NCBI GenBank assembly: GCA_022750455.1
Contig: JAKIVR010000007.1
Coordinates: 1 to 57,301, forward strand
Reading direction: 5' to 3'
Source of the DNA: Thermoplasmata archaeon
Lineage (GTDB): Archaea; Thermoplasmatota; Thermoplasmata; Lutacidiplasmatales; UBA184
Length of the DNA: 57,301 bases
The first letter of the stretch is position 1; each line of letters starts with the position of its first letter. The position numbers were made by a program, and so were the translations under genes. This document shows positions 47,582 to 56,241 of this stretch, piece after piece. The notes under the pieces were generated by a model that worked only from the letters and a program-made list of their open reading frames with translations, did not search any database and was not told the DNA's origin.

Positions 47582-48529
47582 GTGACCCCGTTCCCTCGTC
47601 CCTCCGCGACCTCCGGTCGTCGGGCGTTGTTCGGTCTGACGTTCCTCTCGGTCGGCCTCGGGGCGGCGGCGGCGCTGCTCGCCGTCCCGAGCTCGGCCGG
47701 GGCGGGGAAGGCCGCCACGCCGAGCTTCGCCTCGGCGCTGTTCCCCAGCTGGGCGGTCCTCCTGGGGGCGGAGGTCGTCTTCCCGATCTTCCTCGGCGCC
47801 TTCATCCTGTTCCTGTACGCCCGCGTTCGATCCGGGGAGCAGTCGTTCGCCGGCGGGTTGGCGCTGATGGGATTCTCGGTCATCGCGATCGGCGTCCTCT
47901 TCGTCTGGCTGTTCCAGGTGATCCACTACCCGGGGTATCAGTGGTTCCAGGGAGCGCAGGGCAGCCCTCCGAGCAACCAGACGATCGTCCCGCCCGTCGG
48001 CCAATCCGTGCCTCCGGGGAACCAGACCGGAAATCCGATCCCCGGATCCTCCGGCGGCCCCTCGTGGTGGGCCTCGCTCGTCGACTGGCTCCCGATCGTC
48101 GGGGGGATCGTCGCCGCCCTCGTGGTGGCGCTGCTGGTACTGCCGAAGCTCGCCCCTCCCCAGGCACCGGAGACGGAGGAGTCGACCGAGGCTCCGGCGA
48201 AGCGGGCGCTGGAGGAAGCGATCGATTCGCTCGACCGGGAGGGGAGCGATCCCCGGCTCGCGATCCGGGCCGCGTACGCCCGGCTCCTCCTCCGGGCGCA
48301 GAATCGCCTGCCCCCGTTGGATCCGGCCACGCCCCGAGAGATCGAGGAGCTGCTCGTCCACCGCCTTCGGGTCGCCCCGTCGGTCGCCGGTGAGCTCACG
48401 GCGCTGTTCGAGGAGGCTCGGTATTCCACGCACCCGCTCGGTCCCGAGACCGTCGAACGGGCCCGCCGGCTCCTCGGTCAGGCGTTGGCGGAGATGGAGC
48501 CTCGCGCGAGGAGCGGCCCGTCGGAATGA
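47582..48529 (+). CDS. Membrane protein with DUF4129-like C-terminus
   Basis: TM helices plus DPRLAIRAAYARLLLRAQ...EEARYSTHPLGPETVERARRLL. Confidence 0.75.
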   Translation: MTPFPRPSATSGRRALFGLTFLSVGLGAAAALLAVPSSAGAGKAATPSFASALFPSWAVLLGAEVVFPIFLGAFILFLYARVRSGEQSFAGGLALMGFSVIAIGVLFVWLFQVIHYPGYQWFQGAQGSPPSNQTIVPPVGQSVPPGNQTGNPIPGSSGGPSWWASLVDWLPIVGGIVAALVVALLVLPKLAPPQAPETEESTEAPAKRALEEAIDSLDREGSDPRLAIRAAYARLLLRAQNRLPPLDPATPREIEELLVHRLRVAPSVAGELTALFEEARYSTHPLGPETVERARRLLGQALAEMEPRARSGPSE

Positions 48530-48924
48530 ACCGCGACCCTTTCCTCTGGGCATTGAGCGGGCTCGCCCTGCTCGCGGGCCTGTTGTCGGTGTGGGCCGGA
48601 TCTTCGATCACGTTCGCGCTCCCGTTCGCGGCGGTGGCGGCCGTGCCGGCTCTGGTGGTCTTGGTTCTGGCGTTGACCGGCTCCGGGCTCGGCGCTCCCT
48701 CCCCCCACCGTACGAAGGACGCCGTGCCTCGCGTGCCTCTCCGAGAGGCGATGACCGGGGATCGTTCCGGCGTCTTCGACGCTCTCCACTCCTTGGAGCG
48801 GTCCGCCGGTAGGTCGCTGGGGCCGGGGGATCGAGAGGAGGAGGCTCGGCTGCTTCGGGCGCCCCACTCCGAGTTCCTCGACCACGTGGAGCGTCGGATC
48901 GAACAGCTCGAGAGATCCACGTGA
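48526..48924 (+). CDS. Small two-TM protein in DUF58 cluster
   Basis: ATGA coupling on both ends, two hydrophobic helices. Confidence 0.65.
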   Translation: MNRDPFLWALSGLALLAGLLSVWAGSSITFALPFAAVAAVPALVVLVLALTGSGLGAPSPHRTKDAVPRVPLREAMTGDRSGVFDALHSLERSAGRSLGPGDREEEARLLRAPHSEFLDHVERRIEQLERST

Positions 48925-50222
48925 GCGACCCCACCGGCGCCGCCGAGGACGGGCCTCCCCTGCATTGGACGCCCCGGGCCGTACTCCTCGTCGCCGCCGT
49001 CGGCGTCTTCGTCACGCTCGCCATCGTCCTCCGCTCCGGGGTCCCGTTGATCCTGGCCGCTCCGCTCCTCGTCGCCCCGGCGGCTGCCGGCCTCCTCGCC
49101 CCACGCCGGTCGGTCTCCGGTCGTCTCACGTGGAGCGCGGAGGGAAGTCGGGCCGAGGTCGACGTCCGGGGACGGATCGAGTGGGACCATCTGAAGGCCG
49201 CCCAGGTCCGGCTGAGCGTCCTCCCGGCCCCGCCCCTCCTTCTCGAGGCGCCCATCGAGATCCAACCGGAGGGGCGCGTCCTGGAGTTTCACCTCCAGTA
49301 TCGCTCCCCGATCCCCTGCGCTCTCTCCCTCCCATTGCTTCGGGCGAGTTGGCGGGATCCGTTCGGACTCCTCGAGACGGAGATCCCGCTCGACGGCGAG
49401 CCTCTCCCGGTCGATCGCTTTCCTCCGGAGATCCAGAACCTCGGGGGGATCAAGCTCCGTCACACCACGCCCCTGCCCGGGGAGAACGTCTCGCGTGCGA
49501 TCGGCGCTTCGGGAGAGTTCTTCGGGGTCCGGCCCGCGGTACCCTCCGATCCGGCCCGTCGGCTGAACTGGCGCGCGACGGCCCGGGCCGGACGCCCGCT
49601 CGTGAACGAGTTCCGGATCGAACGGACCGGAGACGTGCTGTTGTTGATCGATGCCCGGCCGACCAGTGCCGGACCGTCCCGAGACGCGGAGCTCCTCGCT
49701 CTCTCGCGCGTCGCGGTGACCGGGATCGCCGATCGAGTGCTCGACTCGAAGTCCCGCGTCGGCGTCGGTCTGTTCGGAGAGTTCCTCGACGCGGTACCTC
49801 TCGGGACCGGCCGTCGTCACCGGTTCCGCATCCGCGACCAGCTCGCCCGCGCCACCGTCTCCTCGGTAGCAGGCCCGGCGGAGAGGCTGGCGGTCTCCCT
49901 GCGCCGGCACTTTCCGCCGGGCGTGCTGACGATCCTGCTCTCTCCGATGATCGACGAGGACCAGCTCCCCGTCCTTCTCCACCTGCGACGCCGCGGATTC
50001 CCCGTGGTGGTCCTGAGCCCCTCGGCGATCCCTCTCCTCGTACCCGCCGACCGGACGGATCGGGAGGACGTCCTCTCCCGACGCCTCCTCCAGCTGCAAC
50101 GCGACCGTCGGCTCCGCCAGGTGTGGACGGAGGCCCCGGTCGTCGACTGGGCCGACTACTGGTCCCTCGCCGGGATGGTCGCCCTCCTCGAACGTCCGGA
50201 CCCGCGGCGGAGGGCCTCGTGA
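48921..50222 (+). CDS. DUF58 domain-containing protein
   Basis: LRHTTPLPGENVSRAIGASGEFFGVRPAVPSDPARRLNWRATARAGRPLVNEF. Confidence 0.87.
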   Translation: MSDPTGAAEDGPPLHWTPRAVLLVAAVGVFVTLAIVLRSGVPLILAAPLLVAPAAAGLLAPRRSVSGRLTWSAEGSRAEVDVRGRIEWDHLKAAQVRLSVLPAPPLLLEAPIEIQPEGRVLEFHLQYRSPIPCALSLPLLRASWRDPFGLLETEIPLDGEPLPVDRFPPEIQNLGGIKLRHTTPLPGENVSRAIGASGEFFGVRPAVPSDPARRLNWRATARAGRPLVNEFRIERTGDVLLLIDARPTSAGPSRDAELLALSRVAVTGIADRVLDSKSRVGVGLFGEFLDAVPLGTGRRHRFRIRDQLARATVSSVAGPAERLAVSLRRHFPPGVLTILLSPMIDEDQLPVLLHLRRRGFPVVVLSPSAIPLLVPADRTDREDVLSRRLLQLQRDRRLRQVWTEAPVVDWADYWSLAGMVALLERPDPRRRAS

Positions 50223-50731
50223 GCGTCGGCCCGCCCACCCGATGGGTCCGCCCGGCGATCGTCGGACCGGGCCTCCTCGCCGTCGTCTCCATCGGTCTGG
50301 CCCTGGAGGCGCGCATCGGTCTCGGCCTCGGACTCGGCGTCGCCCTCGGAGGGGTCGTACTCTGGGTGGTGGTCCGGCGCCTGCCGATCCCGTACGCCGG
50401 TCTGGTGGCGCTCCTCGGAGCTCTCACCTCCTTGGGCGCTCTGGTGTCGTGGGTCCCGGATACTCTCTCCAGCGACCTCCTCGCCGGGATCGGGGGAATC
50501 ACTCTGTTGCTCTCCATGGTCGAGGGAGCGGACTCGCCGAGCGACTGGGGCGACGCGACCAACGCGCTCGCCGTTCCCGTGCTCGCCGTGGTGGTGGCGT
50601 TCCTGACCCGCGCCGCTGTCCCTCTGGGGACCGCCAACATCGGGGATGCCGGCCTTCTGCTCGTGATCCTCCTGCTGGGCGGAGCGTTCCTCTACCGCGA
50701 CCCGACGTGGCTCGGGTCGCCAACCTCTTGA
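50219..50731 (+). CDS. Multi-pass membrane protein in DUF58 cluster
   Basis: GTGA overlap with DUF58 gene; hydrophobic helices throughout. Confidence 0.7.
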   Translation: MSVGPPTRWVRPAIVGPGLLAVVSIGLALEARIGLGLGLGVALGGVVLWVVVRRLPIPYAGLVALLGALTSLGALVSWVPDTLSSDLLAGIGGITLLLSMVEGADSPSDWGDATNALAVPVLAVVVAFLTRAAVPLGTANIGDAGLLLVILLLGGAFLYRDPTWLGSPTS

Positions 50732-50735
50732 GAGA

Positions 50736-50752
50736 GGCCGTCGTGGACGGCC
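50736..50752. repeat. Perfect 7-bp inverted repeat with 3-nt loop downstream of DUF58 operon
   Basis: GGCCGTC-GTG-GACGGCC. Confidence 0.6.
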
Positions 50753-50808
50753 CGAGGCGACCCTGCGGGGTCGACTTCGGACGACGACGAAGGCCCCTCC
50801 GGACCGCC

Positions 50809-50828
50809 AGCGGACGGGACCGTCCGCT
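50809..50828. repeat. Perfect 9-bp inverted repeat with 2-nt centre
   Basis: AGCGGACGG-GA-CCGTCCGCT. Confidence 0.6.
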
Positions 50829-51061
50829 CTCATGAAGCGAGGACAACCCCGTCGTCCGAGAGCCCCGGCCCGGGTCAGGACACCGAGAGGGTCGTACGGC
50901 CTACCGTGACGTGAGCCGTTGCGGCTGGGGCATATTGGGACGGAGACGCTGAGCGGTGCCTGTCCGCGCGCGCCGGTCCGCCCGCATTCGGCGCGGTCGC
51001 GTCGCAGGGGTCTTAGACCTCCTCACGATGAGGGACCGCGACCACGGAGGGGAAGAGTGCC

Positions 51062-51580
51062 ATGCCGGTTCATTCGATCAGGTATCGATTCCGACAACCG
51101 TTCCGCGCCCCGGCGAGCGCGGCGTTCGCCTGGTGCGTCGACTTCCGTCCGTCCGATGCCGCACTCCTTCCCCATTGGGAGAGTCGATCCGTCGAGTGGA
51201 TCTCCGACGACGCGCTCATCCTGACCGACACGAGCGCTCGTCGAGGGAAGAGCACTCGGATCCGCCGGCTCGTTCGGATCGATCCGTCGGAGATGTCGTG
51301 GACGAACACTCACCTCGATGGGCCCCGCCGCCACTCGCAGTTCTGGTACCGGGTCGTCCGGGACGGTCCGAACCACTCCCACCTCGAGTTCGAGGGTCTG
51401 GAGCTGGTGACCGCGGCTCGCGCCCTCACGCCGAAGCAGATTACGACGCTCGCGGCCTCCCACCGTACCGAGGACGCGGGAATGTGGCGACGGGAGTTCG
51501 CCCCCGTGCTCGAGGCCGACGCGAAACGGTCCCGCTCCCGCCGAGCTCCGCGGACGAAAGGACGAACGGCTCGACGCTGA
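51062..51580 (+). CDS. SRPBCC-like protein
   Basis: RYRFRQPFRAPASAAFAWCVDFRPSDAALLP..., polyketide cyclase-like N-terminus, basic tail. Confidence 0.65.
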   Translation: MPVHSIRYRFRQPFRAPASAAFAWCVDFRPSDAALLPHWESRSVEWISDDALILTDTSARRGKSTRIRRLVRIDPSEMSWTNTHLDGPRRHSQFWYRVVRDGPNHSHLEFEGLELVTAARALTPKQITTLAASHRTEDAGMWRREFAPVLEADAKRSRSRRAPRTKGRTARR

Positions 51581-51664
51581 ACCGGATCGCGGCCGGTCCC
51601 CGCGAGGGGAGCCGAAGCGTCCGAAACGAAGTACGAGGGGCGCCCGCGGCGTGGCCCAGAATGT

Positions 51665-51692
51665 AACCGATTAGTTAATTAACTAGTTGGTT
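51665..51692. promoter_or_regulatory. 28-bp imperfect palindrome, candidate ArsR operator overlapping promoter
   Basis: AACCGATTAGTTAA|TTAACTAGTTGGTT, 12 of 14 arm positions complementary, inner 14 bp perfect; 16 nt before ATG. Confidence 0.8.
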
Positions 51693-51707
51693 TTGTATCC
51701 CGTGCCG

Positions 51708-52085
51708 ATGTCCGCTGCCACTCTTCGCACCGAGAACGATCGACTGAGCTCGACGTTCTCGGCGCTCGCCGATCCGACCCGACGGGCGATCCTGGCCCGG
51801 CTCGCCTCGGGAGAGGCCTCGGTGACGGAGCTGGCGGAGCCGTTCGAGATGAGCCTCCCGGCGATCTCCAAGCACCTCCGGGTGCTGGAAGGAGCGGGCC
51901 TGATCGCGCGCCGGAAGGAGGCGCAATGGCGGCCCTGCCGACTGGAGGCCCGGCCGCTCAAGGACATCGCGCACTGGACGGAGAACTATCGCCAATTCTG
52001 GGACGAGAGCTTCGATCGTCTCGACGCGTACTTGCGCGAAGTCGAATCGGAGGCGAAACACCATGGTCGAACCAAGAAACACTGA
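51708..52085 (+). CDS. ArsR-family transcriptional regulator
   Basis: LADPTRRAILARLASGEASVTELAEPFEMSLPAISKHLRVLEGAGLIARRKEAQWR. Confidence 0.95.
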   Translation: MSAATLRTENDRLSSTFSALADPTRRAILARLASGEASVTELAEPFEMSLPAISKHLRVLEGAGLIARRKEAQWRPCRLEARPLKDIAHWTENYRQFWDESFDRLDAYLREVESEAKHHGRTKKH

Positions 52086-52599
52086 GATCCACGCCGGACG
52101 CCGACCGAGTAGCCCGGAGAGCCTGAAGACCGGGTTCGTGCTGACCCGAGAGTTCCGCGTGCCCCGGCAGGTGCTCTGGTCGGCGCTCACCGATCCCCGG
52201 AAGCTGGCGATCTGGTGGGGACCTCGCGGGGCCACCAATCCGGTCTGTGAGCTCGATCCCCGGGTCCACGGCGCTCTTCGGATCCACTCCCAAAACCCGG
52301 ACGGGTCCATCTTTCCGGTCACGGGAACCGTACGCGAGGTCGATGCCCCTCGAAAGTTCGTCTTCGTTCTCTCGGTCGCGTTCCCACCCGGCGTGGTCCC
52401 CTTCGAGGTCCTGCACACCCTTCGGTTCGACGAGCACGGGGGCACGACGACCTTGACCCTCGAGGCCCAGCCCCTCCAGACCACGCCCGCCTCCCTCGAG
52501 TGGATCGCGGGAGCCGATCCGGGGTGGGGCGAGAGCCTCGAGCGACTCGCCGAACTGGTCCAAGCCGGCCCCGGGGAGGCAGTCCGTGCCCGCGCATAG
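52063..52599 (+). CDS. AHSA1/SRPBCC-domain protein (paralogue 1)
   Basis: REFRVPRQVLWSALTDPRKLAIWWGPRGATNPVCELDPRVHGALRI. Confidence 0.92.
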   Translation: MVEPRNTEIHAGRRPSSPESLKTGFVLTREFRVPRQVLWSALTDPRKLAIWWGPRGATNPVCELDPRVHGALRIHSQNPDGSIFPVTGTVREVDAPRKFVFVLSVAFPPGVVPFEVLHTLRFDEHGGTTTLTLEAQPLQTTPASLEWIAGADPGWGESLERLAELVQAGPGEAVRARA

Positions 52600-53101
52600 G
52601 CCGAAGGCCGCCTCGGACTCCGAAGAGGGGGGTCCCGAGATCGTCCTCTCCCGAGTGATCCACGCACCGCGGGAGACGGTGTGGAAGGCGTGGACCGAGC
52701 CCCGAAGGCTGGCGAACTGGTGGGGACCCGAGAGTTTCACCAACCCCGTCTGTGACGTCGAGGTCCGAGCGGGGGGAGCGATCCGGATCGAGATGCGCGC
52801 CCCCGACGGGGTCGTCTATCCGATGACCGGGACGTTCCGGGAGGTGTCGCCGCCCGAGCGGCTCGTCTTCTCCAGCGCGGCTCTCGACGCCGCCGGGGTC
52901 CCTCTGTTCGAGGTGTTGAATACGGTGACGTTCGCCGAGCGACCGGGATCGACCGAGTTGACCGTCCGATTCCAGGTCGTTCGCCGGACCGGCGAGGCGG
53001 GGCCGTACTTGGCGGGCGCGAAGGTCGGCTGGACCCAGAGCCTCGCGCGCCTCGCCACGCTCGTCGAGACCAACCCCGAGAAGGGACATGTCAAGAGGTG
53101 A
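52586..53101 (+). CDS. AHSA1/SRPBCC-domain protein (paralogue 2)
   Basis: RVIHAPRETVWKAWTEPRRLANWWGPESFTNPVCDVEVRAGGAIRI; GTG start overlaps previous gene. Confidence 0.92.
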   Translation: MPAHRPKAASDSEEGGPEIVLSRVIHAPRETVWKAWTEPRRLANWWGPESFTNPVCDVEVRAGGAIRIEMRAPDGVVYPMTGTFREVSPPERLVFSSAALDAAGVPLFEVLNTVTFAERPGSTELTVRFQVVRRTGEAGPYLAGAKVGWTQSLARLATLVETNPEKGHVKR

Positions 53102-53612
53102 CGCTGAACTTCCCCCGTCAGAGGGAACGAACGACAGCGAGGTGGTCATCTCCCGCATCGTGGACGCAACCCGCGAGCGAGTGTGGGACGCGATGACGGA
53201 CCCCACGCAGCTCGTCCACTGGTGGGGCCCCCGAGGCTTCACCACCACGGTCCGGGAGATGGACGTGAAGCCTGGGGGGGTCTGGATCCAGGTCATGCAT
53301 GGACCGGATGGCGTCGACTCCCCGAACGTGAGCCGGTTCTTGGAGGTCGTGAGACCAGAGCGCCTCGTGTACTCACACGGTGGAGGGCGCCCCGGCGACG
53401 CGGCGGTCCAGTTCGAGTCGACGTGGACGTTCGAGTCGCTGGCCGAGGGGAGGACCCGCGTGACGATTCGCCACGTGTTTTCCTCCACCGCGGAGCGGGA
53501 CCGAGTCGTACGCGAGTACCACGCGATCGACGGGGGCCAACAGACCCTCGAGCGCCTGGCGGAGTTCGCCGCGCCGGATCGCGCGGCCTCCCCGGGAACC
53601 GCGAGTACTTAG
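53088..53612 (+). CDS. AHSA1/SRPBCC-domain protein (paralogue 3)
   Basis: RIVDATRERVWDAMTDPTQLVHWWGPRGFTTTVREMDVKPGGVWI; overlaps previous gene. Confidence 0.92.
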   Translation: MSRGDAELPPSEGTNDSEVVISRIVDATRERVWDAMTDPTQLVHWWGPRGFTTTVREMDVKPGGVWIQVMHGPDGVDSPNVSRFLEVVRPERLVYSHGGGRPGDAAVQFESTWTFESLAEGRTRVTIRHVFSSTAERDRVVREYHAIDGGQQTLERLAEFAAPDRAASPGTAST

Positions 53613-53636
53613 ACCCGAGATCTCTCCCCCTCTGGG

Positions 53637-54191
53637 ATGACACCGCGGGCCCCGCGCGCCAGGAAGGCGGACCCGGATCCGAAGATCCGACCGCTCCGAC
53701 GGTCGGATCGGTGGGGGTTCCAGGCGCTCCGGCTGGAGGCGTTGGCGACCGACCCGCTGGCGTTCGGCAGCACCTTTGTGCAGGAATCGAAGGATTCGGA
53801 GTCTCGATGGGAGGAGCGGGTCCGGGGGGCCGTCGGATCAACGACCGAGGCGGTCTGGGTCGCCGAGTCGACGGATGGATCGCTCATCGGGATGGTGGGG
53901 ATGTTTGTCGAGAAAGGTCGCGACCATGCCCATCTGTGGGGGATGTGGGTTCATCCGGAGCACCGACGACGCGGCGTGGGCGCGGCCCTGGTCGATGCGC
54001 TCCTCGAGCACGCGGACACGGTGTGGCTGACCCCGGAGCTGAAGCTCTCGGTGAATCCGACCCAGAAGGCCGCGGTGAACCTGTACCGGTCGAGAGGGTT
54101 CGTCCCCACGGGCCGTACCGAGCCTCTCGGTCACACGGAAGGTGCGATCGCCGCGGAGTGGAGACGGCGGCGGGCGAGGCTCGCGCCCTAG
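53637..54191 (+). CDS. GNAT N-acetyltransferase
   Basis: LWGMWVHPEHRRRGVGAALVDALLEHA, NPTQKAAVNLYRSRGFVPTG. Confidence 0.93.
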   Translation: MTPRAPRARKADPDPKIRPLRRSDRWGFQALRLEALATDPLAFGSTFVQESKDSESRWEERVRGAVGSTTEAVWVAESTDGSLIGMVGMFVEKGRDHAHLWGMWVHPEHRRRGVGAALVDALLEHADTVWLTPELKLSVNPTQKAAVNLYRSRGFVPTGRTEPLGHTEGAIAAEWRRRRARLAP

Positions 54192-54301
54192 CGCTCCCAA
54201 CTCCGTCCGCGGCGTCGGGCCATCCCTCGCCATTCGTCGGGATCGTGCGCGGGGGAATGGCGTCGGTCTAATACCGACCGAACGCTCCGCCGCGCCAAGC
54301 G

Positions 54302-55252
54302 ATGAAGGGTCCCGATGCGCGAATCCGCATGCAGGCGGTCCAAGCCGCGGTCCACCAAGCGGTCGTCGGACGGGACGACGCGATCGACCTGATCAGTACG
54401 GGGCTCCTGGCGGACGGACACATCCTTCTCGAGGACCTCCCCGGTCTCGGCAAGACGCTCATCGCCAAGTCGTTCGCCGCCGCCCTCGGCCTCAGCTTCT
54501 CCCGCGTCCAGTTCACGGCCGACCTGATGCCTCAGGACATCACGGGCGCCGAGATGCTCGACGCTACCGGGCGGGACCTCAAGTTCCGACCCGGACCGTT
54601 GTTCGCCAACATCGTACTCGCCGACGAGATCAATCGGGCCCCCCCGAAGGTCCAGTCCGCCCTTCTCGAGGCGATGCAGGAGTTCCAGGTGACGAGCGAT
54701 CGGAGCTCGCACGCGCTCGAGCGTCCGTTCCTGGTCCTCGCCACCCAGAATCCGCTCGAGCTGGAGGGGACGTACCCGCTCCCCGAGGCCCAGGTCGACC
54801 GGTTCCTGATGCGGATCGCCGTCGGTTACCCGACCGTCGAGGAGGAGGGGATGATCCTCCAGCGCCGGGGCGAACGGAAGGAGGACGACGCCCGGGTCCC
54901 CCCGGTCCTCGCGCCGGGCGAGTTCAAGGAGATGCAGCGGAGCGTCGAGGAGATCGAGATCGAGGCCACCATCCAGCGGTATGCCATCGAGGTGGTCCGG
55001 GCGACTCGGGGCGACGCACGGGTCGAGGTCGGCGCGTCGCCCCGGGGCTCCCTGGCCCTACTCAAGCTCTCCCGCGCCCGGGCGCTCCTGCAGGGCCGGG
55101 ACTACGTCGTGCCGGACGACGTGAAACAGATCGCCCTGCCGGCGCTCGCCCACCGAGTCCTCGTCAAACCCGAGCCGTACCTCCGAGGCATCCGAGGGGA
55201 GCAGGTCGTCAAGGCGGCCCTCGAACGGGTCCCCGTGCCAAAGGTAGGCTGA
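54302..55252 (+). CDS. MoxR-family AAA+ ATPase
   Basis: GHILLEDLPGLGKTLIAKSFAAALGLSFSRVQFTADLMPQDITG, ADEINRAPPKVQSALLEAMQE, ATQNPLELEGTYPLPEAQVDRFLM. Confidence 0.95.
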   Translation: MKGPDARIRMQAVQAAVHQAVVGRDDAIDLISTGLLADGHILLEDLPGLGKTLIAKSFAAALGLSFSRVQFTADLMPQDITGAEMLDATGRDLKFRPGPLFANIVLADEINRAPPKVQSALLEAMQEFQVTSDRSSHALERPFLVLATQNPLELEGTYPLPEAQVDRFLMRIAVGYPTVEEEGMILQRRGERKEDDARVPPVLAPGEFKEMQRSVEEIEIEATIQRYAIEVVRATRGDARVEVGASPRGSLALLKLSRARALLQGRDYVVPDDVKQIALPALAHRVLVKPEPYLRGIRGEQVVKAALERVPVPKVG

Positions 55253-55293
55253 CCTCCCCCCAAGCTTTTGCCCCTGTTTTTTCTCCCTTCGTT

Positions 55294-56241
55294 GTGTCCG
55301 AGCCCCGCGTCATCGTCATCGCGGACCCGATCGCGGCCGACGCCGTGCGCCAGCTCCGGGAGGCGGGTTGCCAGGTCTTGGACGTCAGCGGGACGCCCGA
55401 GAAGATCCCGGAGTCATTGGCGAACGCGTGGGGGCTCGTGGTGCGCAGCCGGACGAAGGTCAACGCGGAGCTGCTCGGTCGCGCCCCCCACCTCGCCCTT
55501 GTCGCCCGGGCCGGGGTCGGCGTGGACAACATCGACATGGCCGCGACGGCGCAGCGCCACGTGCAGGTCGTGAACGCGCCCACCGCCGCCACGGTGAGCG
55601 TCGCGGAGCTCACGGTCGCCCTCTACCTCCTCCTCGTGCGGGAGATCGTACCGGCGATCGACGGCACGCGCCAGGGACAGTGGCCCCGCGGCACCCGGGG
55701 ACATGAGCTGGCGGGGCGAACGATCGGCTTCGTCGGGTACGGCCGGATCGGACGCGAGGTCGCCGCCCGGGTTCGCGCCTTCGGCGTCCAGCTCATCGCC
55801 TTCGACCCGTTCGTGACGACGACCTCCGACGGGACCCGGCTCGTGCCGTTGGAGGAGCTCATTCGCACGGCGGACATCGTCAGCCTCCACGCCGCCGCCA
55901 CTCCCGAGAACCATCATCTGATCAATGCGGCCAGGCTCGCCCAGATGCGCCCCGGCGCCTACGTGGTGAACGTCGCCCGCGGGCCCCTCGTCGATGAAGA
56001 GGCGCTCCTCGACGCGCTCACGAACGGCCCGCTGGCCGGCGCCGCCCTCGATGTCTACGAGGTCGAGCCCCCGAAGCGCCCGGGCCTGCTCGCGCATCCG
56101 AAGATCGTTCCCACGCCCCACATGGGGGCGTCCTCCCACGAGGCGCAGCAGCGCGCCGGCGCCCTGGTGGTCGAGGAGATCCTCCGAGCGGTCCGGGGCG
56201 AGCCGCTCCAGTTCGAAGTCCAACCGGAGAAACCAACATGA
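55294..56241 (+). CDS. serA: D-3-phosphoglycerate dehydrogenase family
   Basis: ARAGVGVDNIDMAA, GRTIGFVGYGRIGREVAARVRAFG, NVARGPLVDEEAL; no ACT domain. Confidence 0.88.
   Translation: MSEPRVIVIADPIAADAVRQLREAGCQVLDVSGTPEKIPESLANAWGLVVRSRTKVNAELLGRAPHLALVARAGVGVDNIDMAATAQRHVQVVNAPTAATVSVAELTVALYLLLVREIVPAIDGTRQGQWPRGTRGHELAGRTIGFVGYGRIGREVAARVRAFGVQLIAFDPFVTTTSDGTRLVPLEELIRTADIVSLHAAATPENHHLINAARLAQMRPGAYVVNVARGPLVDEEALLDALTNGPLAGAALDVYEVEPPKRPGLLAHPKIVPTPHMGASSHEAQQRAGALVVEEILRAVRGEPLQFEVQPEKPT

Noticed and set aside
48396-50099. 567-aa minus-strand ORF
   Set aside because: Antisense to the DUF58 cluster; no recognisable domain
51062-53612. Toxin-antitoxin or defence island
   Set aside because: Genes read as SRPBCC and ArsR regulators; no nuclease, toxin or defence motif recognised
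54142-55293. N-terminal extension of the serA ORF (start at 54142)
   Set aside because: Out-of-frame read through MoxR; real serA start is GTG 55294 just before SEPRVIVIADPIAA
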